This document shows, one piece after another, positions 1-8,808 of a stretch of DNA of 64,000 nucleotides (position 1 is its first letter; each line of letters begins with the position of its first letter). This stretch comes from an uncultured Rhodospirillaceae bacterium (GTDB taxonomy: Bacteria; Pseudomonadota; Alphaproteobacteria; Reyranellales; Reyranellaceae). Below the pieces are notes generated by a model. That model searched no databases and was not told the origin of the DNA. It saw only the letters and a list, made by a program, of their open reading frames with translations. The stretch is from positions 124,001 to 188,000 of the forward strand of contig CAMFGZ010000003.1 in the NCBI GenBank assembly GCA_945952105.1, read 5' to 3'. The position numbers and the translations under genes are program-made.

Positions 1-2
1 AG

Positions 3-152
3 GAGGAGGGCTGGATACTGGCAACCCGTGCCGTGTACGCCGACAACACGCTGTATCAGCTCATCGTGGTCGGCAAAGCCGGTGTTCAGACGGCGCCGGC
101 GACCCGCCGCTTCTTCGACTCTTTCAAGCTGACCCCGCCGGCAAGGCCCTGA
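3..152 (+). CDS. C-terminal end of an unidentified protein (5' truncated)
   Basis: An open frame enters from the left edge and stops with TGA at 150-152. The 49 visible residues include the run RAVYADNTLYQLIVVG and end in RRFFDSFKLTPPARP. The alternating hydrophobic pattern and the closing FFDSFKL look like the last strands and helix of a small globular domain. I have seen similar tails in uncharacterised proteins but cannot name a family. No start, signal or upstream neighbour is visible, so function is unknown. Confidence 0.5.
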   Translation, partial: EEGWILATRAVYADNTLYQLIVVGKAGVQTAPATRRFFDSFKLTPPARP

Positions 153-216
153 CAGCCGGGTTTTCCACGTTCTCCACCGATCGATCCCCGCAATTCGCGC
201 ATGCGCGACGCAACCT

Positions 217-717
217 TCAGGCGCTGCCCCTGTCAGCGCGATGCAGCCGGATCGTCAGCAGAAGCGCGCGACCGAGGATGGCGCCGGCGCAGAGCATGGC
301 TACGAGCGCGGCCAGGAAGCGGAAGATTTCCAGTTCCGGCGATCCGACGAAAGCGCCCAGACTTTCGACGACGACCGCCGCGCCGACGACAATGGCAACC
401 CACAGCAGCAGGAGCTTGGCCGCATGGGTGAGGTTCACCCGCGGCCGGTACATGTCGTGCTGGATGCCGATCGTCATGCCCCGGACGCCACCGATCACGA
501 ACCCCGCCGCGACGGCCGTGCCGAACATCCATGGAGGCTGGTGGTCGGCCAACTGGAGGAGCGAAAGGATCACGCCCACGAAAAGGGCCAGGAAAGCGGG
601 TGCGAACAAGCGCCAGGTCGAAATGTATCGCCGGCGGACCTCTCGCACGGAGAGATAGATGCAACTCCCGGCCGCGAGCGCCAGAAGCAGGTGAACCAGG
701 GTCAAATTGTGAATCAC
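217..717 (-). CDS. Integral membrane protein of unknown function
   Basis: This 166-residue protein starts at a GTG, with no strong ribosome binding site visible. It has about five hydrophobic segments (roughly residues 4-24, 36-56, 65-84, 98-122 and 130-153) joined by short Arg-rich loops. It is probably an inner-membrane protein. I do not recognise a family, and no catalytic or transport motif is evident. It is divergent from the sensor kinase at 870, and the 152-base gap between them holds two short palindromes. Overlapping open frames on the plus strand are shadows: they are Arg/Pro-rich and lack hydrophobic structure. Confidence 0.6.
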   Translation of the reverse strand: MIHNLTLVHLLLALAAGSCIYLSVREVRRRYISTWRLFAPAFLALFVGVILSLLQLADHQPPWMFGTAVAAGFVIGGVRGMTIGIQHDMYRPRVNLTHAAKLLLLWVAIVVGAAVVVESLGAFVGSPELEIFRFLAALVAMLCAGAILGRALLLTIRLHRADRGSA

Positions 718-720
718 GCA

Positions 721-771
721 GTAAGCTTACACGTGGAGCGGTGTAGGTGAAGAGGAACTGGATGAATTCAT
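721..771. promoter_or_regulatory. Intergenic region with two 10-bp palindromes
   Basis: Between two divergent genes lie the perfect palindromes GTAAGCTTAC (721-730) and ATGAATTCAT (762-771), spaced 31 bases apart. Such short dyads can be regulator sites but also occur by chance; they include common restriction-site cores. No clear promoter hexamers could be assigned. Confidence 0.2.
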
Positions 772-869
772 GATAACGCCATACATGCGAACGGGTTCCT
801 CAAGGGCGTTTCTGTGGACGAGGGCGAGGTTACAAGTAGACTGCGAAGAGTTGGGGGCGACACGTCGGC

Positions 870-2930
870 ATGGCTTCCCGTCCGGTCTTTTTTTCCAGAG
901 GCGCATGGCCGGCGGCGATTCATCTTGCGCTTCTGGCGTCGATCATCGCCCTGCCGCTTCTGGCTCTCCTCGGTTTGCTCCTTCATCGGACGGTGGCCTT
1001 CCAGCGTCACCAGGTCGAGCAACGGCTGGTCCAGGTGGCCGAAGACCTGGTCGCCGATCTCGATCGCGATATCGACCGCCACGTCACGATCCTGCAGACG
1101 CTCATCAGCTCGCGATCGCTGGCGGGCGAGGACTATGCCGGCTTCCATGCCCGTGCGACGCGCAGCCTGCGCGACAAGGGCGGCGTCGTCCTGATCGACC
1201 CCGAGGGGCATCAGCTCGTGAACACGTTCCTGCCGTTTGGTCAGGCGCCTCGCATGACCGGCAGCCCGGAAATGCTGGAGGCCGTCCGGCGGACGCAACG
1301 ACCTGTCGTTTCGAATCTGTTCACGGGCCTCGCGTCGCGCGAAGTCGTGTTCAACATCGCGATCCCCATCGTCGAGGGCGGCGAGCTTCGCTACGTCCTC
1401 AGTCTCGCCCTGCGCCCCTCCGTGTTCCAGCCGTTGCTGGCCGGGCAGGGGCTGCCGCAGGAGTGGAACACGACCATCTGGGACGGCAACGGTCTCATCG
1501 TCGCGAGGGCGCGCGACGACGGCCGCCTGATTGGTACACGGGTGCCCGGCCGGCTACGCGATGAGTCGCGCCCGCTGCGGGCGTACGAAACCACCAGCTT
1601 CGACGGCGTCGATGTCCTGCACGCCTTTGCCCGCAGCCGGTATTCGGGCTGGGGCATCGGCGTGAACGCCCCCATGGCGTCCATTCAGGCCCAGGCCCTG
1701 CAGTCGCTTTGGCTGTGGGGCGGCACCATCGTGGCCGTCGCCGTCCTGGTCCTGGGGCTGGCAACGGCGTTCGCCCGCCAACTCACCCGGCCGCTGGCGG
1801 CTGCGACGGCCGCCGCGCGCTCGCTTGGGCGCGAGGAGCCGTTCGATGTCGGTCCGTCCCGTGTCGTCGAGATCAACGCGGTAAACGATGCGCTCTGCAT
1901 CGCGCGCGACGAGCTGGCCGCGCGCACGGCCGCCTTGCGCCGCAGCGAACAGCAGCTGCGGTCGGCCGCAGACGCCGCCCAGTTCGGCGCCCACGAGTAC
2001 GACGTGGCGACGGACCGGGTGATCCGCTCTCCGCAGCTCAGGCGCATCCTGGGGGCAAGCGAGGAGGATGGGGCGCCTCGCTTCGAATCGGGTCTCGCCT
2101 TCGTTCACCCTGAAGATCGAGAGGAAGTTGGGCGGCGCAAGCGGAAGATCCTTTCGGCCGGGCCGGGGCCCTATCAGCTCGAGTACCGGATTCGCCGTTC
2201 GGACGGAACCGTGCGCTGGGTGATGGACAGGGGGCAGGCCGTGGCCGACCGCGCGACGGGCGGCGTGGTACGGGTCGTCGGAGTCCTGCTCGACATAAGC
2301 GATCTCAAGGAAGCCGAGCAGCGCCAGCGGCTGCTGTTCGATGAGTTGAACCATCGCGTCAAGAACACGCTCGCCATCGTGCAGTCGCTGGCCCGGCAGA
2401 CCTTGCGAACACGGCGAGATCCCGAGGAGTTCGCGCGTGTGTTCGAGGACAGGCTGGCGTCGCTGGCGCGCGCCCACAACCTTCTCACGCGCGAAGCGTG
2501 GACGGGCGCCTCTCTGCGCGACATCGTCGATGCGGCCATGGCGCCCTTCGTCGACGGCGGGCGGGTGATCGACGTGGCCGGCGATCCAGTCGTCGTTCCG
2601 GCCGGCGCGACGATCACTCTGAGCATGATGCTGCACGAGCTGGCTGCCAACTCGGCCAAGTACGGAGCTTTGGCGACCGCCGGAGGCCGGTTGTCGATCC
2701 GATGGGAAACCGGCGGCGATCCGCTGGCGGCCGATGTCGACATGCGCTGGGAAGAGGAAGGCGGACCGCACGTCGTCGCGCCCGCGAGTACCGGGTTCGG
2801 GTCCCGGCTGCTGCAGGCAAGCGCCCGGCACCTGGACGCGCGACTGGACATGGATTTCGCTCCGGCGGGCTTGCGGTGCCGGCTGCGCTTCACGGTGCCC
2901 CGAGCCGCCGCGCCCACGGCCTCTGCCTAG
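870..2930 (+). CDS. HWE-family sensor histidine kinase with extracytoplasmic sensor and PAS domain
   Basis: This 686-residue membrane sensor kinase should autophosphorylate on His and pass phosphate to a response regulator. A membrane segment at about 17-39 and a second at about 283-305 enclose a roughly 240-residue periplasmic sensor of double-Cache type. A HAMP-like linker and a PAS domain (about 370-480) follow. The kinase core has the phospho-acceptor box FDELNHRVKNTLAIVQSLAR (His near 494), the N box MLHELAANSAKYG (near 588), a W-x-E element (WEEEGGP, near 626) and GFGSRLL near 643, the hallmarks of HWE/HisKA_2 kinases. No response regulator is adjacent, so it is an orphan kinase. The ligand is unknown. 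Confidence 0.9.
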   Translation: MASRPVFFSRGAWPAAIHLALLASIIALPLLALLGLLLHRTVAFQRHQVEQRLVQVAEDLVADLDRDIDRHVTILQTLISSRSLAGEDYAGFHARATRSLRDKGGVVLIDPEGHQLVNTFLPFGQAPRMTGSPEMLEAVRRTQRPVVSNLFTGLASREVVFNIAIPIVEGGELRYVLSLALRPSVFQPLLAGQGLPQEWNTTIWDGNGLIVARARDDGRLIGTRVPGRLRDESRPLRAYETTSFDGVDVLHAFARSRYSGWGIGVNAPMASIQAQALQSLWLWGGTIVAVAVLVLGLATAFARQLTRPLAAATAAARSLGREEPFDVGPSRVVEINAVNDALCIARDELAARTAALRRSEQQLRSAADAAQFGAHEYDVATDRVIRSPQLRRILGASEEDGAPRFESGLAFVHPEDREEVGRRKRKILSAGPGPYQLEYRIRRSDGTVRWVMDRGQAVADRATGGVVRVVGVLLDISDLKEAEQRQRLLFDELNHRVKNTLAIVQSLARQTLRTRRDPEEFARVFEDRLASLARAHNLLTREAWTGASLRDIVDAAMAPFVDGGRVIDVAGDPVVVPAGATITLSMMLHELAANSAKYGALATAGGRLSIRWETGGDPLAADVDMRWEEEGGPHVVAPASTGFGSRLLQASARHLDARLDMDFAPAGLRCRLRFTVPRAAAPTASA

Positions 2931-3062
2931 ATCGCAGGCGGTTCCGGCAAGCGGAGCAGAGGCTCGGAACTCGCCGGTTGGTGCATATTGCCTAGCTGCT
3001 GCAGTCGTGGTTTCTTCCGCGCCAGATCGGGGAGCGAACGAACCAGAATGGGAGCTTCAACT

Positions 3063-4034
3063 ATGAATCGACGTCAATTCCTCGCCGCCAGCTCGGCCGC
3101 AGGCGCTTTCGGTCTCGTCGGGGGCGCCCTGCCTGCCGCCGCCCAGGCCCAGTTCTCCATCGCCACGGGAACCACCGGCGCGGTTTACTACCCGCTGGGT
3201 GGTGCGATGGCGAACATCCTGAGCAAGAAGGTCCCCGGCTGGGCCGTTACCGCCGAAGCGACGGCGGGCTCCGTCGCCAACATGCACATGATTCGCGACG
3301 GCAAGGCGCAGATGGCGCTAACCCAGTGCGACACCGCCTATGACGCCATCAAGGGTGTCGACAAGTTCGTGGGCAAGCCGGTCGAATCGCGCACGCTGGC
3401 CGTGGTCTATCCGAACCTGGTGCATTTCGTGACGATGGAAGGCACGGGAATCAACAAGCTGTCCGACATCAAGGGCAAGCGTATCTCGACCAGCGCGCCG
3501 GTGAGCGGCTCCGAGGTCATGGCGCTGCGCATCATCGAGGAGCTGGGCCTCAAGCTCAGCGACATCAAGCGCGAGCGCCTGTCGCCGGCCGAGAGCACGA
3601 ACGCCATGAAGGACGGCAAGCTCGACGGCTACTTCTTCAACGGTGGCCCGCCGGTCGCGGCGATCACCGATCTCGCCGCCACGCAGGGCATCAAGATCAA
3701 GCTGATCTCGACAGCCGACCTGGTGCCGGCCCTGAACAAGAAGTACGGCCCGGTCTTCGCGGCCAGCCAGATTCCGGCCAAGGCCTATCCGAACCAGGAT
3801 GCGGCCGTCCCGGTCATCGCCATCTGGAACATCCTCGTCGTGCCGGCGTCCATGAGCGACGATCAGGCCTATACGATCACCAAGACGCTCTGGGACAACC
3901 ACGCCGACCTCGTCGCCACGCACAAGGCCTCGTCGGACATGATCGCGGAGAACCAGAAGACGGCGAATTCGTCGGTCCCGTTCCATCCCGGCGCGATGAA
4001 GTTCTTCGCCGAGAAGGGCATCAAGCTGTCGTAA
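3063..4034 (+). CDS. TAXI-family TRAP transporter substrate-binding protein
   Basis: This 323-residue periplasmic receptor belongs to the TRAP-associated extracytoplasmic immunogenic (TAXI) family and should deliver a small organic anion to the membrane unit encoded next. The start is placed at the ATG giving MNRRQFLAAS, because this begins a twin-arginine-type signal peptide ending near AAAQA at 28; upstream in-frame starts would bury the signal. The mature part opens with FSIATGTTGAVYYPLGGAMA, the typical TAXI N terminus, and carries the GSVANMHMI and SAPVSGSEVMALRIIEELGL segments. It is followed by a strong hairpin at 4051 and then the fused permease. The substrate cannot be told from sequence. 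Confidence 0.92.
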   Translation: MNRRQFLAASSAAGAFGLVGGALPAAAQAQFSIATGTTGAVYYPLGGAMANILSKKVPGWAVTAEATAGSVANMHMIRDGKAQMALTQCDTAYDAIKGVDKFVGKPVESRTLAVVYPNLVHFVTMEGTGINKLSDIKGKRISTSAPVSGSEVMALRIIEELGLKLSDIKRERLSPAESTNAMKDGKLDGYFFNGGPPVAAITDLAATQGIKIKLISTADLVPALNKKYGPVFAASQIPAKAYPNQDAAVPVIAIWNILVVPASMSDDQAYTITKTLWDNHADLVATHKASSDMIAENQKTANSSVPFHPGAMKFFAEKGIKLS

Positions 4035-4050
4035 GGACAGGAAGACAGGC

Positions 4051-4085
4051 GGGGCCCTCTCTTGGAGAGGGCCCCGTTTCCATTT
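4051..4085 (+). terminator. Strong hairpin between TRAP receptor and permease genes
   Basis: Perfect 11-bp stem (4051-4061 with 4065-4075) and a TTG loop, followed by a broken T-run to 4087. It sits 17 bases after the receptor stop and 27 before the permease start. A partial terminator or 3'-end stabiliser here would make more receptor than permease, as is usual for binding-protein transporters. Confidence 0.65.
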
Positions 4086-4101
4086 TTGGGGGTGGAACAA
4101 G

Positions 4102-6105
4102 ATGACTGTCCAGGCCGAGCTGCTGAGCGACGAGGAAAAGCGGAAGATCGAGGAGCTCGTCGAGCAGGAAGAAGGCGGTATCCACAGGTTCGTGGGCTGG
4201 TGGGGCAAGCTCCTCACTTTCATCGCGTTCACGATGACCATCTTCCATCTCTACGCCGCCGCCTCCACGGTCGACACGCAGTCGCTGCGCGAGATTCACG
4301 TCGCCTATGCGCTGTCGCTGGTCTTCCTGCTGTTCCCTGCGGTCAAGAGCTGGCGCAATCGGGTCGCCCCCTGGGACATCGCGGCGGCCGGCATGGTGAT
4401 CGTCGTCATCTGGTACATGATGACGGGCGGCAGCTGGACGTCTTTTGCCGAATCCGACGATTTCCTCGACCGCTATGTCTCGCCGACCCAGACCGATCTC
4501 GTCATTGGCGGCATTCTGATCCTGCTGGTGCTCGAATCGACCCGTCGCGCCACGGGATGGATCATGCCGATCCTGTCGCTCGTGTTCCTCGCCTACGCGA
4601 TGTGGGGCAACTACCTGCCGGCACCATGGACGCACAAGGGGTACCCGCTCTCCGACCTGATCGCCGAAGAATACATGACCCTGAACGGCATCTTCGGGTC
4701 GGCCATCGACGTCTCCGCCACCCTAATCATTCTGTTCACGATCTTCGGCGCCATCCTGCAGGCCTCGGGCGCGGGCCGCTTCTTCATCGATTTCTCGCTT
4801 CGTGCGATGAAGGGGCAACCGAATGCCGCCGGCCGCGCCGTCGTGCTGTCGTCGTTCCTGCTGGGGGGGCCATCGGGATCCGGCGTGGCCACCACGGTGA
4901 CCATCGGCACGGTCGCATGGCCGATCATGAAGCAGGCGGGCTACGGCAAGTCGGCGGCCGGCGGTCTGCTGGCTGCCGGTGGCCTGGGCGCCATCCTGTC
5001 GCCGCCGGTGCTTGGCGCTGCCGCATTCCTGATCGCCGAATATCTCAAGATGTCCTACCTCGACATCGTGCGGATGGCCCTCATCCCCACCTGCCTCTAC
5101 TACTTCGGCCTGCTGATGATGACCGAGATCGACTCGCGCAAGTACGGTTTGCGCGCCGTCGATCCCACGGTCGACCTCACGATGAAGCAGCTGCTGACGC
5201 GCTACGGCTTCCACTTCACCTCGTTGATCTCGGTCGTGGTGCTGATGGTGTGGGGCTTCTCGGCGACCTATGCCGTGTTCTGGTCGATCCTTCTCGCCAT
5301 CCTCGTCAGCTACCTGCGCGCAGACACCGCCCTGTGGCCCGGCCGCCTGTTCCAGGCGCTGGCCGACGGCTCGATCCAGGCGCTGGGCGTTGCCGCGACC
5401 TGCGCCTGTGCCGGCCTCATCGTCGGCGTCATCACCAAGACCGGCCTGGCACTGAAGTTCTCGTCCATCGTCATCGACCTCGCCGGCGGATCGGTCTTCT
5501 GGACGGCGATGTACACGGCGTTGATCGTCTGGGTGGTGGGGCTCGCCGTGCCCGTGACGGCCTCCTACATCATGTGCGCCGTCATCGCGGCCCCGGCGCT
5601 GATCAAGCTCGGCATCCCAGACTACGCCGCGCACATGTTCATTTTCTATTACGCCGTGCTCTCGGAGGTCTCGCCGCCGACCGCTCTCGCTCCGTTTGCC
5701 GCCGCCACGATCACGCGGGCGGATCCCTATGTGACGACGCTGCAGAGCTGGAAGTACGCGCTGCCGGCCTTCCTCGTGCCCTTCATCTTCGTTCTCGACC
5801 CGATCGGTATCGGCTTGTTGCTCGAGACTCCGAAGGGCATGGGCTGGGGCTGGATCGTCTGGGTGACGCTGGGCGCGACGGGCGGCATCGTGGCGCTCGC
5901 GCTGACCGCGCAGGGCCACCTGTGGCGGCCCCTGGGCATCGGGACGCGCGTCGTCTGCGCCCTGGCCGGTATCGCGCTCACCTTTCCCGGGATCATCGAC
6001 GATTGGGTGGGAGGTCTCGTCGCCGCTCGCCTGATCGGCCTGGCGGTGCTCGCGGCGGTGATCCTCTACGAATACAGGCAGCCCAGGGGGACGGCCGCCG
6101 CCTGA
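4102..6105 (+). CDS. TRAP transporter fused small/large permease (DctQM-type)
   Basis: This 667-residue polytopic protein is the membrane component of the TAXI-TRAP system and drives solute uptake with an ion gradient. The N-terminal ~190 residues correspond to the DctQ-like part (about four membrane spans after a charged, soluble start rich in Glu and Lys). From ~200 onward the DctM-like part shows the family features GAGRFFIDFSLRAMKG, FLLGGPSGSGVATTVTIGT and LLAAGGLGAILSPPVLGAAA, which form the transport core. Length and order match the 4TM/12TM fusion family. It forms one operon with the receptor upstream. Its stop lies inside a 9-bp hairpin shared with the convergent HlyD gene. Confidence 0.93.
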   Translation: MTVQAELLSDEEKRKIEELVEQEEGGIHRFVGWWGKLLTFIAFTMTIFHLYAAASTVDTQSLREIHVAYALSLVFLLFPAVKSWRNRVAPWDIAAAGMVIVVIWYMMTGGSWTSFAESDDFLDRYVSPTQTDLVIGGILILLVLESTRRATGWIMPILSLVFLAYAMWGNYLPAPWTHKGYPLSDLIAEEYMTLNGIFGSAIDVSATLIILFTIFGAILQASGAGRFFIDFSLRAMKGQPNAAGRAVVLSSFLLGGPSGSGVATTVTIGTVAWPIMKQAGYGKSAAGGLLAAGGLGAILSPPVLGAAAFLIAEYLKMSYLDIVRMALIPTCLYYFGLLMMTEIDSRKYGLRAVDPTVDLTMKQLLTRYGFHFTSLISVVVLMVWGFSATYAVFWSILLAILVSYLRADTALWPGRLFQALADGSIQALGVAATCACAGLIVGVITKTGLALKFSSIVIDLAGGSVFWTAMYTALIVWVVGLAVPVTASYIMCAVIAAPALIKLGIPDYAAHMFIFYYAVLSEVSPPTALAPFAAATITRADPYVTTLQSWKYALPAFLVPFIFVLDPIGIGLLLETPKGMGWGWIVWVTLGATGGIVALALTAQGHLWRPLGIGTRVVCALAGIALTFPGIIDDWVGGLVAARLIGLAVLAAVILYEYRQPRGTAAA

Positions 6106-6116
6106 GCGCGGCGGCC
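6093..6116. terminator. GC-rich hairpin across two convergent stop codons
   Basis: A 9-bp stem (6093-6101 with 6108-6116) and 6-base loop contains the TRAP permease stop and touches the HlyD stop. It has no T-run, so it may act as a bidirectional 3' stabiliser or weak terminator. Confidence 0.4.
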
Positions 6117-7114
6117 TACTGGAAGATCACCCGGGCTTCACGCCCCAGCATCTGGGGAATGCTCTGCGGGTCGTCGGGCTTGATCTCGACCTCGACGAGC
6201 CGGGCATTGGATTCGCCGAAATCGGCCTCGGACCGCTTGGTGCGTTTCACCGTCAGCGGCGTGCGCGTGATCGTGCCGACATGGACGGTACGGCTGCCCT
6301 GGAAGGTGAACTCGACCTTGCCGCCTGGCTTGATGTTGCGCAGATGCAGTTCATCCACGTCGGCGAAGATGCGGATCTGGTTGAGGTCGACGATCTTCGC
6401 GATGCCCCGGCCCGAGATCCGCTCGCCCTGCCGCGTGTAGATATCGACCACCACGCCGTCGAGCGGAGAGCGCACGAGCGCCAGTTCGCGCTCGACCTTG
6501 GCTTCGTCGAGCTTGGTCTCGAGGATGGCGATGCTCGATTCCGTCTGCGCCAGATCGGCTGCAAGGACTTCTTTCTGGAATCGCAGCTTGGCTTGCTCGC
6601 GCTCCAGCGTCTGCTGCGAGATGGTGGACTGGATCTGCTTCTGGTCGGGAGGCGCGCTCGACCGCGACAGTTCCAGGTCCTTCAGCCGGCTCTCCTCGGC
6701 CGCGGTCTTGACCGATACTTCCTGCAGGTCGATTTCGGCGGTCCGGTATCCGGAAACCATCGTTTCGCGCTGCCGGCGGGCCTTGGCGATTTCCGACTCG
6801 ATCCGGCGCACCTCGACGTCGGCGGCGGCGTAGTTGTTGAGGACGGCAATGATCTCGTCGCGCTTGACGGCCTGGCCGTTCTTGATCCGCAACTCGCCGA
6901 GGACGGCGCCGCCGACCGGATCGCCGGCAATGATGGCGGTGCCGGCGGGCGCATCGGTGTAGCCCCGGGAAATCAGCGGCCCGTGCACTTCCGACGACTT
7001 GTTCTGAGCACTGCCCACCGGCAGATCGGGCAGCCCGAAAGTCATGGCCAGGGCGATCACCGCGACCGCGGCCGCGCCGGCACCAACCCATGCAAATTTA
7101 TTGCTTTGCGCCAT
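6116..7114 (-). CDS. HlyD-family membrane-fusion (periplasmic adaptor) protein
   Basis: This 332-residue protein has one N-terminal membrane anchor (about 8-27). After it come a biotinyl-lipoyl-like half (AGDPVGGAVLGELRIKNGQ, VKRDEIIAVLNN), a long charged coiled-coil hairpin (roughly 90-185, rich in E, K, R, Q) and the returning lipoyl/beta-barrel part (VRSPLDGVVVDIYTRQGERI, then a barrel with VDELHLRNIKPGGKVEF). Such adaptors link an inner-membrane exporter to the outer membrane. No ABC, MFS or RND partner is adjacent, so its exporter is unknown. An in-frame TTG at 7138 would add eight residues; the ATG at 7114 gives a cleaner anchor. It lies 63 bases downstream of tRNA-Thr on the same strand. 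Confidence 0.85.
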   Translation of the reverse strand: MAQSNKFAWVGAGAAAVAVIALAMTFGLPDLPVGSAQNKSSEVHGPLISRGYTDAPAGTAIIAGDPVGGAVLGELRIKNGQAVKRDEIIAVLNNYAAADVEVRRIESEIAKARRQRETMVSGYRTAEIDLQEVSVKTAAEESRLKDLELSRSSAPPDQKQIQSTISQQTLEREQAKLRFQKEVLAADLAQTESSIAILETKLDEAKVERELALVRSPLDGVVVDIYTRQGERISGRGIAKIVDLNQIRIFADVDELHLRNIKPGGKVEFTFQGSRTVHVGTITRTPLTVKRTKRSEADFGESNARLVEVEIKPDDPQSIPQMLGREARVIFQ

Positions 7115-7177
7115 CTCGGACCGTTTTGAGCAACCCAACGAGAAAGGCCCGGATTTCCCTGGACGTCAAGGAAGCGC

Positions 7178-7252
7178 TGGTGCTGCCGGACAGGATTGAA
7201 CTGTCGACCTCCCCCTTACCAAGGGGGTGCTCTACCACTGAGCTACGGCAGC
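7178..7252 (-). tRNA. tRNA-Thr (anticodon GGT)
   Basis: Read on the minus strand, a 7-bp acceptor stem GCTGCCG (7252-7246) pairs with CGGCAGC (7188-7182), followed by A and an encoded CCA (7180-7178). The anticodon stem is five C paired to five G with loop TTGGTAA, giving anticodon GGT, which reads ACC/ACU threonine codons. The T loop is TTCAATC. Confidence 0.95.
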
Positions 7253-7385
7253 GCGCGGCCGGGGGTATGCCATAGGGCCGGGAGCGGTTCAACCGCTGGC
7301 CGCCGGCCGGAATTGGATCTGTGCGACGACTTGCCGTGCCTTCCGACGTCTGCCTACCATTTCGCAACGAAAACAGGAGGAATGG

Positions 7386-8489
7386 ATGGACTGGCGCCCG
7401 ATTTCTGCCGATTCGCACATCACCGAACCGCCCGGCTGTTATGTCGATCATATCGAGCCGGCTTTCCGCGAGCGGGCCCCGCATGTCGTGCGTCACGACA
7501 GCATGGGCGACATATACATCGTGGATGGCATGAAGACGCCGGTCCCGATGGGTCTGATCGCCGCCGCCGGGGTGGCGCCCCAGGACATCCGGATCGGCGG
7601 TGCGAAGTTCGAGGACCTGCACCGCAGCGGTTGGGACCCGTCGAGCCGGCTGCAGGATCAGGACAGGGACGGCGTTGCGGCCGAGATCATCTATCCGACC
7701 GTCGGGATGCTGATCTGCAATCATCCGGATTTCGATTACAAGAAGGCCTGTTTCGACGCCTACAATAATTGGCTTCAGGAATACTGCGCGCATGCCCCCG
7801 ATCGTCTCATCGGGATGGGACAGACCGCCATGCGCACGATTTCAGAAGGGATCGCGGATCTGCAGCGGATCAAGGCCATGGGGTTCCGGGGCGTGATGAT
7901 GCCCGGCAATCCCGGCGAGAAGGACTACGACGATCCTGCCTACGACCCGTTCTGGGAAGCCGCCATCGCGCTCGAATTGCCGCTCTCCTGGCATATCCTC
8001 ACGACCTCGGGAGACAACTCCCTGTCGAAACCGCGCGGACCCAAGATCAACGGTTTCCTGTCGATCATTCGCGGCTGCCAGGACATCATGGGCATGCTGG
8101 TCTTCAGCGGCGTTTTCGAGCGCCACCCCGCGCTACGCGTCGTCTGCGTCGAAGCGGATGCGGGATGGGCGCCACATTTCATGTATCGCATGGACCATGC
8201 CTACAAGCGCCATCGTTACTGGATGAAGGGCAAAGAACTGGAGCGCATGCCGTCGGACTATTTTCGCGAAAACATTGCGCTTACGTTCCAGGACGATTGG
8301 ACGGCGTTTCAGTTCGCCGACCAGCTCGCTCCGCAGCAGCTCATGTGGGCAAACGATTTCCCGCACAGTGATTCCACGTGGCCATGGAGCCGGGACGTGC
8401 TTGCCGAGCAGACAGCCCACCTGACACCGGAGTTACGCAAACGCATCCTGCGCGACAACGTGGCGGAGCTTTACGGCTTGGCAGCGTAG
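7386..8489 (+). CDS. Amidohydrolase-2 family metal-dependent hydrolase
   Basis: This 367-residue cytoplasmic TIM-barrel protein is of the amidohydrolase-2 (ACMSD-like) family, which hydrolyses or decarboxylates carboxylated substrates. It opens with DWRPISADSHITEPP, where D-x-H replaces the usual H-x-H metal pair, as in many members. It carries WHILTTSGDN (metal His in strand 5), VVCVEADAGWAPHFMYRMDH and WANDFPHSDSTWPWSR near the end, where the Asp is the expected catalytic/metal residue. A perfect AGGAGG lies 5 bases before the ATG. It stands alone between tRNA-Thr and the small lipoproteins, so the substrate is unknown. Confidence 0.88.
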   Translation: MDWRPISADSHITEPPGCYVDHIEPAFRERAPHVVRHDSMGDIYIVDGMKTPVPMGLIAAAGVAPQDIRIGGAKFEDLHRSGWDPSSRLQDQDRDGVAAEIIYPTVGMLICNHPDFDYKKACFDAYNNWLQEYCAHAPDRLIGMGQTAMRTISEGIADLQRIKAMGFRGVMMPGNPGEKDYDDPAYDPFWEAAIALELPLSWHILTTSGDNSLSKPRGPKINGFLSIIRGCQDIMGMLVFSGVFERHPALRVVCVEADAGWAPHFMYRMDHAYKRHRYWMKGKELERMPSDYFRENIALTFQDDWTAFQFADQLAPQQLMWANDFPHSDSTWPWSRDVLAEQTAHLTPELRKRILRDNVAELYGLAA

Positions 8490-8506
8490 GCCGCGCTAAG
8501 TCGTAG

Positions 8507-8638
8507 TCAGCGCGTGTAGATCGTCGCCTGTGCCGGTACCGGCTTCTCGACGACCCTTTCGCTGCGGATCGAACAGCCGGCCGCCGGGACGCCGGCGGCC
8601 GCGATCATGATGCGTTTCGTCGTCGGGCGCCCGATCAA
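8507..8638 (-). CDS. Very small putative lipoprotein, partial copy of its upstream neighbour
   Basis: A 43-codon frame starts at a TTG whose bases overlap the TGA of the preceding lipoprotein gene (TTGA), which suggests translational coupling. The product has a short basic/hydrophobic start (TTKRIMIAAAGVPAAGC), a lipobox-like PAAGC, and the segment ERVVEKPVPA identical to that of the neighbour at 8635-8808, and ends in YTR versus YTTR. This points to a tandem duplication with internal loss. Whether it is expressed is uncertain: the start codon is weak and there is no separate ribosome binding site. Confidence 0.4.
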   Translation of the reverse strand: MIGRPTTKRIMIAAAGVPAAGCSIRSERVVEKPVPAQATIYTR

Positions 8639-8808
8639 CGCGTCGTGTAGACCGTCGTGCTCTGAGCCGGGACCGGCGCACCATCATAGACGACGGTGCG
8701 TTCGGCCGTCCGCGCCGGGACGGGCTTTTCCACGACGCGCTCCGTGTAGGACGCGCAGCCCGCGACGAAAGAACACGCGGCGATGGTAATGATAGCGAGT
8801 TGCTTCAC
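8635..8808 (-). CDS. Small lipoprotein
   Basis: A GTG start at 8808 is chosen because AAAGGAG lies 7 bases upstream, and it yields a clean lipoprotein signal: VKQLAIITIAACSFVAGC, with the lipidation Cys at residue 17. The 40-residue mature part is polar, with ERVVEKPVPARTAERTVVYD and a closing TTVYTTR. It has no recognised domain and is probably anchored in an envelope membrane. A longer in-frame start at 8838 would spoil the signal. It is divergent from the OmpA-type lipoprotein gene and followed by an overlapping shorter paralogue. Confidence 0.6.
   Translation of the reverse strand: MKQLAIITIAACSFVAGCASYTERVVEKPVPARTAERTVVYDGAPVPAQSTTVYTTR

Noticed and set aside
721..771. Two 10-bp palindromes as a definite operator pair
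   Set aside because: Short, unrelated to each other and including common 6-bp palindromic cores; kept only as a low-confidence note.
4062..6440. 792-codon plus-strand frame overlapping the TRAP permease and HlyD
   Set aside because: Wrong-frame shadow of the permease, Arg/His-rich, running into the antisense of HlyD.
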